50,054 nucleotides of DNA from JAYQUR01 sp038133505 (lineage in GTDB: Bacteria > Pseudomonadota > Alphaproteobacteria > MPNO01 > UBA830). The stretch is taken from contig JAYPTI010000004.1 of assembly GCA_038133505.1 (NCBI GenBank), positions 1 through 50,054 of the forward strand, written 5' to 3'. A program made the position numbers and the translations under genes. The notes under the pieces are model-generated. The model saw only the letters and a program-made list of their open reading frames with translations. It was not told the DNA's origin and did not search any database. This document shows positions 44,197 to 50,054 of this stretch, one piece after another. The first letter of the stretch is position 1. Every line of letters begins with the position of its first letter.

Positions 44197-45117
44197 ATGG
44201 AATATTTTCTCCAGCAGCTGATAAACGGCCTGACCCTCGGTGCGATCTACGGGCTGATCGCCATCGGCTACACGATGGTCTACGGCATCATCGGCATGAT
44301 CAATTTCGCCCATGGCGAGATCTACATGATCGGCGCGTTCGGGGCGCTGATCAGCATTCTGCTGCTTGCGGTGCCCGGCGGCGGCGGATCGGTCGTGCTC
44401 GCCCTGATCGTGGTTCTGGTCGTCTCGATGATCCTGACGGCGCTCTACGGCTGGACGCTGGAGCGGATCGCCTACCGGCCGTTGAGGGCGTCGCCGCGGC
44501 TTGCCGCGCTGATTTCGGCGATCGGCATGTCCATCGCGCTTCAGAACTACATCCAGCTCACGCAGGGCGCGCGCAACAAGACGCTGCAACCGCTGATCCG
44601 GGGCGGCGTGGAGCTGATGGAGCGGGACGACGGCTTTACGGTGGTTCTCAACTACATGCAGATGGGAATCATTGCGACGACAATCGTCCTGATGACCGGA
44701 TTCTCGCTGCTGATTTCCCGGACCACGCTCGGTCGCGCGCAGCGGGCCTGCGAACAGGACCGGACGATGGCGGCACTGATCGGGATCAACGTAGATCGCA
44801 CCATCTCGCTCGCCTTCGTCATGGGGGCGGCCCTGGCCGCCGTCGCGGGGTTCCTCGTCGTCCTCTATTACGGCGTGATCGACTTCTTCATCGGCTTCCT
44901 GGCCGGCATCAAGGCCTTTACGGCTGCGGTCCTTGGCGGGATCGGCTCCATACCCGGCGCGATGCTCGGGGGCCTGCTGATCGGCCTGATCGAAGCCTTC
45001 TGGTCCGGCTACTTCTCGATCGAATACAAGGACGTCGCGGCATTCGCCATTCTGGTGCTCGTCCTTATCTTCCGCCCGACAGGCCTGCTGGGGCAGCCGG
45101 AGGTCGAGAAGGTCTGA
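44197..45117 (+). CDS. livH: Branched-chain amino acid ABC transporter permease LivH
   Basis: Membrane subunit of a high-affinity importer. The 306-residue protein has eight or so hydrophobic segments and the LivH features NGLTLGAIYGLIAIGYTMVYGI, MINFAHGEIYMIGAF, and the cytoplasmic EAA-like loop RACEQDRTMAALIGI. livM follows after one base. The start has no strong ribosome site, and translation may be coupled to the DUF6898-like gene upstream. The substrate may be a branched-chain amino acid, urea or amide. Confidence 0.95.
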   Translation: MEYFLQQLINGLTLGAIYGLIAIGYTMVYGIIGMINFAHGEIYMIGAFGALISILLLAVPGGGGSVVLALIVVLVVSMILTALYGWTLERIAYRPLRASPRLAALISAIGMSIALQNYIQLTQGARNKTLQPLIRGGVELMERDDGFTVVLNYMQMGIIATTIVLMTGFSLLISRTTLGRAQRACEQDRTMAALIGINVDRTISLAFVMGAALAAVAGFLVVLYYGVIDFFIGFLAGIKAFTAAVLGGIGSIPGAMLGGLLIGLIEAFWSGYFSIEYKDVAAFAILVLVLIFRPTGLLGQPEVEKV

Positions 45118-45118
45118 C

Positions 45119-46561
45119 ATGGCTTCCGCCGTTCGCGCCATCGCACCGATCGATCCGCTCGGCATGCTGAAGGAAGCGGCGGTCACGGCAGTGGTGTCGG
45201 CGGCGCTTCTGATCCCGTTCGTAGGGTTCCGTATCGTGAACCGGGGCGGCGATCAGTTTCTGGATACGCGTTTCGAGGAAACCGCGATCGCCGTCGCGCT
45301 GATTTTCCTCGGCAGGCTTGCACTTATCCTGATCCGGGGCGGACGCTTTCTCGTGCCCGCCGTCGGCGGTGTCGCAGTGGCTGCGGTCGGCGTATTCGCC
45401 CCGATCCCGACGGATTTCCTTCGCGCTGTGGCAACCGTCGGCGGTCTCGTCGTCCTCGCGCGGGCAGCCTTCGTCGCCTTTATGCGGAGCCGGACGGACA
45501 CCGGGGCGAGGGCAGCAGGCGCCGGCGTCGGGGATATGTTCCGGCGCGCGCTTCCGTGGATCGCAGCTGCGGTCATCGCGATCGCCTTCGTCCTGCCGCT
45601 GACGCCGTTCGCGGAACGCCGTTTTCTCGACGTCGCGATCCTCGTGCTGACCTACATCATGCTGGGCTGGGGCCTGAATATCGTGGTCGGCCTCGCCGGG
45701 CTTCTCGATCTCGGCTACGTCGCGTTCTATGCCGTCGGTGCCTATTCCTACGCGCTCCTCGCCGCGTACTTCGATTTCAGCTTCTGGATCTGCCTGCCGC
45801 TCGCCGGCATGTTCGCGGCCTTCTTCGGGATCGTTCTCGGCTTTCCGGTCCTCAGGCTCCGGGGAGACTACCTCGCCATCGTGACGCTCGGTTTCGGCGA
45901 GATGATCCGGGTAATCCTGTTGAACTGGGTCTCGTTCACGAAGGGGCCGGACGGCATTTCGGGCATTCCGCGCCCGAGTTTCTTCGGCCTCGAATTCAAG
46001 CGGTATCCGCCGGAAGGTGGGGAGACGTTTCACACGTTCTTCGGCCTCGACTATTCGTCGCTCCACCGCGTGATCTTTCTCTACTACCTGATCCTCGTGC
46101 TGGCTCTGATCACCAACTTCTTCACGCGCCGCATCCGGACGCTGCCGGTCGGCCGCGCGTGGGAGGCGCTGCGCGAGGACGAGATCGCCTGCCGGTCGCT
46201 CGGCATAAACCCCCGCAATACCAAGCTGTCCGCCTTCGCGATCGGCGCCATGTTCGGTGGCTTCGCCGGCGCTTTCTTCGCGACGCGGCAGGGCTTCATC
46301 AGCCCGGAGAGTTTCACCTTCCTGGAATCCGCGATCATCCTCGCCGTCGTCGTGCTCGGCGGCATGGGAAGCCAGACCGGCGTCGTGCTCGCTGCCGTGG
46401 TGCTGATCGGGCTGCCCGAATATATCCGGGATCTTCAAGAATACCGGATGCTGGCGTTCGGCGCGGGAATGGTGCTCATCATGGCGTGGCGCCCGCGCGG
46501 ATTGCTGTCGCACCGCGATCCGACCATCCGGCTGCATCCGGCAGGAAGGGGCGGCGGATGA
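45119..46561 (+). CDS. livM: Branched-chain amino acid ABC transporter permease LivM
   Basis: Second membrane subunit. At 480 residues it is longer than the usual ~320-430, owing to about 150 extra N-terminal residues with three or four extra membrane segments ahead of the LivM core. The core has GLNIVVGLAGLLDLGYVAFYAVGAY and WEALREDEIACRSLGINPRNTKLSAF, the ATPase-contacting loop. The stop overlaps the livG ATG (ATGA). Similar N-terminal extensions are known in other alphaproteobacterial LivM proteins. Confidence 0.95.
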   Translation: MASAVRAIAPIDPLGMLKEAAVTAVVSAALLIPFVGFRIVNRGGDQFLDTRFEETAIAVALIFLGRLALILIRGGRFLVPAVGGVAVAAVGVFAPIPTDFLRAVATVGGLVVLARAAFVAFMRSRTDTGARAAGAGVGDMFRRALPWIAAAVIAIAFVLPLTPFAERRFLDVAILVLTYIMLGWGLNIVVGLAGLLDLGYVAFYAVGAYSYALLAAYFDFSFWICLPLAGMFAAFFGIVLGFPVLRLRGDYLAIVTLGFGEMIRVILLNWVSFTKGPDGISGIPRPSFFGLEFKRYPPEGGETFHTFFGLDYSSLHRVIFLYYLILVLALITNFFTRRIRTLPVGRAWEALREDEIACRSLGINPRNTKLSAFAIGAMFGGFAGAFFATRQGFISPESFTFLESAIILAVVVLGGMGSQTGVVLAAVVLIGLPEYIRDLQEYRMLAFGAGMVLIMAWRPRGLLSHRDPTIRLHPAGRGGG

Positions 46562-47382
46562 CGGGCGGATCGCCGCTTCTGTCGGTCGAACACCTGACGA
46601 TGCGCTTCGGCGGGCTCACGGCGATCGACGATTTGTCGTTCGACGCCGACGCCGGAGAGATTACCGCGATCATCGGCCCCAACGGCGCCGGCAAGACGAC
46701 GGTCTTCAACTGTCTTACGGGCTTCTACAAACCGACTATCGGCCGGTTGACGCTGCGGCAAGGCAAGCGGTCCTGGCTGCTGGAGCAGCTTGACGACTAT
46801 CGCATCGCCTCCGAGGCGGGGGTTGCGCGCACCTTCCAGAACATCCGGATATTTCCGCAGATGTCGGTGTTGGAAAACCTGATCGTGGCGCAGCATACGC
46901 GGCTCATGCGGGCATCGGGCTACTCGGCGCTGGCGCTGTTCGGTATCGGCGGGTACCGGCGGGCCGAAAAGGAGGCCGTCGATTTGGCCGCCTACTGGCT
47001 GGACAAGGTGAGCCTGACCGACCGCGCCGACGAGGACGCGGGCAGCCTGCCGTACGGTGCGCAGCGGCGGCTCGAGATCGCGCGCGCGATGTGCATGCGG
47101 CCGGCCCTCCTGTGTCTCGATGAACCCGCCGCCGGGCTGAACCCGCGCGAGACGGCGGAACTGAACGGTCTCCTGACGCTTATCAAGGCCGAGTACGGTA
47201 CCGGCATGCTGCTGATCGAGCACGACATGCGGGTGGTGATGGAAATTTCAGACCACGTGATCGTGCTGGACTACGGCCGCAAGATCTCCGACGGGACGCC
47301 GGAGGCGGTCCGCCGGGATCCCGCCGTCATTCGCGCCTATCTCGGCGAGATGGAAGACGCCCCGGAAGGAGCGGCACCGTGA
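46558..47382 (+). CDS. livG: Branched-chain amino acid ABC transporter ATP-binding protein LivG
   Basis: One of two ATPases powering the transporter. Walker A is GPNGAGKTT, the Q loop is in FQNIRIFPQMSV, the signature reads SLPYGAQRRLEIAR (a variant of LSGGQ), Walker B is LLCLDEP and the H loop is IEHDM. The 274-residue protein starts at ATG 46558, overlapping the end of livM. The signature variant LPYG is usual in LivG. Confidence 0.95.
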   Translation: MTGGSPLLSVEHLTMRFGGLTAIDDLSFDADAGEITAIIGPNGAGKTTVFNCLTGFYKPTIGRLTLRQGKRSWLLEQLDDYRIASEAGVARTFQNIRIFPQMSVLENLIVAQHTRLMRASGYSALALFGIGGYRRAEKEAVDLAAYWLDKVSLTDRADEDAGSLPYGAQRRLEIARAMCMRPALLCLDEPAAGLNPRETAELNGLLTLIKAEYGTGMLLIEHDMRVVMEISDHVIVLDYGRKISDGTPEAVRRDPAVIRAYLGEMEDAPEGAAP

Positions 47383-48092
47383 TGCTCTCCGTTCAGGGCG
47401 TCGAGGCTTTCTACGGCCATATCCAGGCCTTGTACGGCGTGGATATCGAGGTCGACGAAGGCGAGATCGTGACGCTGATCGGAGCGAACGGGGCCGGGAA
47501 GTCCACGCTGCTGATGACCGTATGCGGCGATCCGCAGGCGCGCTCGGGCCGGGTCGTGTTTCGCGACAGGGACATCACGGCGTTGCCGACGCACGAGATC
47601 ATCAGGTCCGGCATCGCGCACGCGCCGGAGGGCCGCCGGATATTCCCGCGAATGACGGTGCTGGAGAACCTCCAGCTCGGATCGGTCATGGCGCCGCCGG
47701 AACGGTTCGACGCGAACCTCGAGCGCGTATTCGGCCTTTTTCCCATACTCCGCGAGCGCGCGGCTCAGCGCGGCGGAACGCTGTCTGGCGGCGAACAGCA
47801 AATGCTTGCGATCGCGCGCGCGCTGATGGCCGAACCGGTGCTTCTTCTGCTGGACGAACCGTCGCTCGGTCTCGCGCCGCTCGTCGTCCGGCAGATCTTC
47901 GATGTCATACGAGAGATCAACGAAGAGCAGGGCATGACGGTCTTCCTCGTCGAGCAGAACGCCTACAGTGCGCTGCAGCTCGCGCATCGCGGCTACGTCC
48001 TTGTTAACGGCGTGGTATCGCTTACCGGGACCGGGAAGGAACTGCTCGAAAATCCCGAGGTCCGGAGTGCCTACCTCGAGGGGAGCTCATGA
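47379..48092 (+). CDS. livF: Branched-chain amino acid ABC transporter ATP-binding protein LivF
   Basis: The second ATPase. Walker A is GANGAGKST, signature LSGGEQQMLAIARALM, Walker B LLLLDEP, and the H-loop position VEQN has Gln, as is usual in LivF. The frame begins with GTG 47379 overlapping the livG stop (GTGA), and an ATG directly follows at 47382, so either may start the 237-residue protein. The gene end overlaps the next small gene by four bases. Confidence 0.95.
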   Translation: MMLSVQGVEAFYGHIQALYGVDIEVDEGEIVTLIGANGAGKSTLLMTVCGDPQARSGRVVFRDRDITALPTHEIIRSGIAHAPEGRRIFPRMTVLENLQLGSVMAPPERFDANLERVFGLFPILRERAAQRGGTLSGGEQQMLAIARALMAEPVLLLLDEPSLGLAPLVVRQIFDVIREINEEQGMTVFLVEQNAYSALQLAHRGYVLVNGVVSLTGTGKELLENPEVRSAYLEGSS

Positions 48093-48442
48093 CCGTGAGC
48101 GGAATGCCGGTAACGTCGATCTGGATTTTCCTCGGGGTCACCGTCTGTCTACTCGGCTTCGCGGCCTTCATGACGGGCCAGGCGCTTGCGACAGCCTGGC
48201 GGCCGGTATGGCAGGTCGTCTTCTACGGCCTGCTGCTGGGCGGCGCGGACCGGTTCCTGACCTGGGCCTTGTTTCAGGGAGAACTGCTCTCCATCGCCGG
48301 TTACGCGCTCGATACGGCCGTCATTCTCGCGATATCGTTGCTGTCATACCGGCTGACGCTGGCGCGCCGAATGGTCAGCCAGTATCCGTGGCTATACGAC
48401 CGGGCCGGACCTTTCGGATGGAGAACGCGCGTTGGCGACTAG
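48089..48442 (+). CDS. DUF6867-like small membrane protein
   Basis: A 117-residue protein with three hydrophobic segments (near residues 10-32, 40-60 and 68-88), the motif GGADRFLTWALF and a charged C-terminus. I associate it with DUF6867, found next to Liv transporters in alphaproteobacteria. It overlaps livF by four bases (ATGA), so it is translated with the transporter. A role as an accessory membrane subunit is inference from position. Confidence 0.75.
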   Translation: MTVSGMPVTSIWIFLGVTVCLLGFAAFMTGQALATAWRPVWQVVFYGLLLGGADRFLTWALFQGELLSIAGYALDTAVILAISLLSYRLTLARRMVSQYPWLYDRAGPFGWRTRVGD

Positions 48443-48584
48443 AAGGCCGTTGCCATGCCTCGCGGGATCGTTAGAGTCGCCCCATGGCAGTTGACCGAAC
48501 CCCGGCGCCGGATGCGGCCTTCGGCGGGCGTCGGAACCGAGTCAAACCCCTTTTCACGAACAGCGATACGACAGGAGTTTCGAT

Positions 48585-49682
48585 ATGAAAAAACTAGCAA
48601 TGGCTCTCGTTGCGGGAACCGGCGTGCTGGCGATGGCGGCTTCGGCGCATGCCGATATCCGGATTGCGACGGCGGGTCCGATGACGGGCCAATACGCGTC
48701 GTTCGGCGAACAGATGCGGCGCTGTGCGGAAATGGCCGTGAAGGATATCAACGCCGCCGGCGGCGTCCTCGGCCAGAAACTCATCCTCGAGATCGGTGAC
48801 GACGCGTGCGACCCGAAACAGGCGGTCGCGGTCGCCAACTCTATGGCGGCTAAAGGCGTCGTGTTCATGGCCGGTCATTTCTGCTCCGGCTCGTCCATTC
48901 CCGCGTCCGATGTCTACGCCGAAGAGGGCGTGCTGCAGATTTCGCCCGCGTCGACCAATCCGAAGCTCACCGAGCGCAACCTGCCCAACGTGTTCCGCGT
49001 CTGCGGTCGCGACGACCAGCAAGGCCTCGTCGCCGGCACGTTCCTGAAGGAGAATTTCGGCGGCAAGAACATCGCGGTCATTCACGACAAGACCGCGTAC
49101 GGCAAGGGCCTCGCCGACGAGACCCGGAAGACGCTCAACTCGTTGGGCGTCACCGAGAAGCTTTACGAGGCCTACACCGCCGGGGAAAAGGACTACTCGG
49201 CGCTGGTCTCCAAACTGAAGCAGAACGCGATCGACGTTCTCTACGTCGGCGGCTATCACACCGAAGCGGGCCTGATCGTTCGCCAGATGCGCCAGCAGGG
49301 CATGAGCACCGTGCTGGTGTCGGGCGATGCGCTCGTGACCGACGAATACTGGTCGATTACCGGTCCGGCGGGCGAGGGGACGCTGATGACGTTCAGCCCG
49401 GATCCGGCCAAGGATCCGAAGAATGCGAAGCTCGTCGCGGCGTTCAAGGCGACCGGCTACACCCCGGAGGGCTATACACTCTATACTTACGGCGCGATCC
49501 AGGCTTGGGCGCAGGCCGTCGCCAAGGCCGGTAACACGAAGACGCCCGACGTGATCAAGGCGCTTCGGGCGAACAAGTTAGAAACGGTGCTGGGCTCGGT
49601 CGGCTTCGACAACAAGGGCGACGTCTCGGCGCCCGGCTACGTCTTCTACGAATGGAAGAACGGCAAGTACGACTATCACTGA
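48585..49682 (+). CDS. livK: Branched-chain amino acid ABC transporter substrate-binding protein
   Basis: Periplasmic receptor for the LivHMGF transporter. The signal peptide is residues 1-23 (ending SAHA), and the mature domain opens DIRIATAGPMTGQYASFG, then has FCSGSSIPASDVY and VGGYHTEAGLIVRQ. The 365-residue length is usual. AGGAG precedes the ATG. It follows the DUF6867-like gene by 142 nt, which may carry its own promoter so it can be made in excess. A strong terminator follows. Confidence 0.95.
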   Translation: MKKLAMALVAGTGVLAMAASAHADIRIATAGPMTGQYASFGEQMRRCAEMAVKDINAAGGVLGQKLILEIGDDACDPKQAVAVANSMAAKGVVFMAGHFCSGSSIPASDVYAEEGVLQISPASTNPKLTERNLPNVFRVCGRDDQQGLVAGTFLKENFGGKNIAVIHDKTAYGKGLADETRKTLNSLGVTEKLYEAYTAGEKDYSALVSKLKQNAIDVLYVGGYHTEAGLIVRQMRQQGMSTVLVSGDALVTDEYWSITGPAGEGTLMTFSPDPAKDPKNAKLVAAFKATGYTPEGYTLYTYGAIQAWAQAVAKAGNTKTPDVIKALRANKLETVLGSVGFDNKGDVSAPGYVFYEWKNGKYDYH

Positions 49683-49702
49683 CAGCCGTTCGGCACGAAA
49701 CG

Positions 49703-49732
49703 AAAAAGCCCGGCGCATGCGCCGGGCTTTTT
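49703..49732. terminator. Strong Rho-independent terminator after livK
   Basis: A perfect palindrome AAAAAGCCCGGCGCA/TGCGCCGGGCTTTTT is followed by more T; it also has an A tract on the other side, so it can stop both livK and the convergent mucR-type gene. Confidence 0.92.
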
Positions 49733-49752
49733 TTGCCATCCGTCCGTTAAAT

Positions 49753-50054
49753 TCAGCCTTTCTTGCGGCCGAGACCGATCTGTTTCGCGAAAGCCGAGCG
49801 CTGTTTCGCGTAATTCGGAGCGACCATCGGGTAGTCCGCGGGCAGGCCCCACTTCGCGCGGTATTCTTCCGGGCTCAGGCCGTACACGGCGCGCAGGTGC
49901 CGTTTGAGCATCTTGAGCTTTTTTCCGTCTTCAAGGCAGATCAGGTAGTCCGGCGTGATCGAGCGCCGAACCGGTACGGCGGGCTTCAGCGGCTCGGAGG
50001 TGCCGATGCCGTTGCCGCCGGCGAGTCCGTTGAGCGACGAGTAGACGGTATTGA
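49753..50054 (-). CDS. MucR/Ros-type zinc-finger transcriptional regulator, 3' part (continues past the window)
   Basis: The 100 codons seen read ...NTVYSSLNGLAGG, then RRSITPDYLICLEDGKKLK, MLKRHLRAVYGLSPEEYRAKWGLP and DYPMVAPNYAKQRSAFAKQIGLGRKKG, ending in TGA at 49753. This is the MucR/Ros family of alphaproteobacteria, global regulators of polysaccharide, cell-cycle and virulence genes; the zinc-finger Cys lies in YLIC and the His in KRHL. No start is present, so the gene runs beyond position 50054. The strand is opposite to livK. Confidence 0.93.
   Translation of the reverse strand, partial: NTVYSSLNGLAGGNGIGTSEPLKPAVPVRRSITPDYLICLEDGKKLKMLKRHLRAVYGLSPEEYRAKWGLPADYPMVAPNYAKQRSAFAKQIGLGRKKG

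Noticed and set aside
1..50054. tRNA, rRNA, CRISPR, insertion sequences or phage genes
   Set aside because: None of their sequence marks were found when reading all intergenic stretches and both strands.

Overview
The window looks like part of a GC-rich alphaproteobacterial chromosome, most likely from a Rhodospirillales-type lineage. The reasons are the gene order rpoZ-rsh-pdxJ-acpS-lepB-rnc-era-recO, an RpoH-type sigma factor, a MucR/Ros-type regulator, a metal-site HemB of the aspartate-rich kind, and two small proteins (DUF6898-like and DUF6867-like) beside a Liv transporter that I associate with this class. Two runs of exactly ten N (12486-12495 and 21633-21642) each sit inside a gene and break its frame, so this is a scaffolded draft or metagenome assembly and local sequence errors must be kept in mind.

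Layout. 1-1252: tail of an M23 cell-wall endopeptidase overlapping a bactofilin. 1256-3769 (minus): a tightly coupled trio of haloacid dehalogenase-like enzyme, alpha/beta hydrolase and PLP dehydratase. 3832-5796 (minus): periplasmic lytic transglycosylase. 6000-8039: dapA, smpB and a molybdopterin oxidoreductase. 8052-9352 (minus): NYN-domain protein coupled to a family-5-like uracil-DNA glycosylase. 9491-19455: folK, rpoZ, the bifunctional-looking (p)ppGpp enzyme, pdxJ, acpS, lepB, rnc, era, recO and parC, a conserved housekeeping run. 19484-24417 (minus): a complete TRAP transporter operon, dctP-dctQ-dctM, with enlarged membrane subunits, an intergenic hairpin and a twin-operator promoter. 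24591-27369 (minus): motA, motB and bpt, with both motor genes interrupted by in-frame stops. 27553-29598: hotdog thioesterase, dihydroxyphthalate decarboxylase-like protein and flavin reductase. 29615-32023 (minus): penicillin acylase family. 32160-36738: GcvR-like ACT protein, YheT-like hydrolase, Lon-family protease, and a His-rich secreted protein. 36770-38998 (minus): hemB and a damaged O-acetylhomoserine sulfhydrylase gene. 39188-41503: an LdtR-like MarR regulator, rpoH and a Cys-rich MarR regulator with twin palindromic operators. 41516-43782 (minus): YbgC-type thioesterase and a two-PAS histidine kinase with an in-frame stop. 43983-49682: a DUF6898-like protein and a branched-chain amino-acid type ABC transporter (livH, livM, livG, livF, DUF6867-like, livK). 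49753-50054 (minus): 3' end of a MucR-type regulator.

No rRNA, tRNA, CRISPR array, insertion sequence or prophage was recognised. No gene-free stretch exceeds about 300 bases; the longest is the rpoH/marR divergent region (40638-40918), which holds two palindromes and a promoter candidate. I found no convincing new multi-gene system. The most interesting leads are a (p)ppGpp synthetase with an EFDD acidic motif beside an intact hydrolase domain, two independent twin-operator regions, a TRAP large subunit with a soluble coiled-coil tail of about 320 residues, and a cluster of broken genes (motA, motB, a kinase, and the sulfhydrylase) whose cause, decay or sequence error, cannot be settled from the sequence alone.
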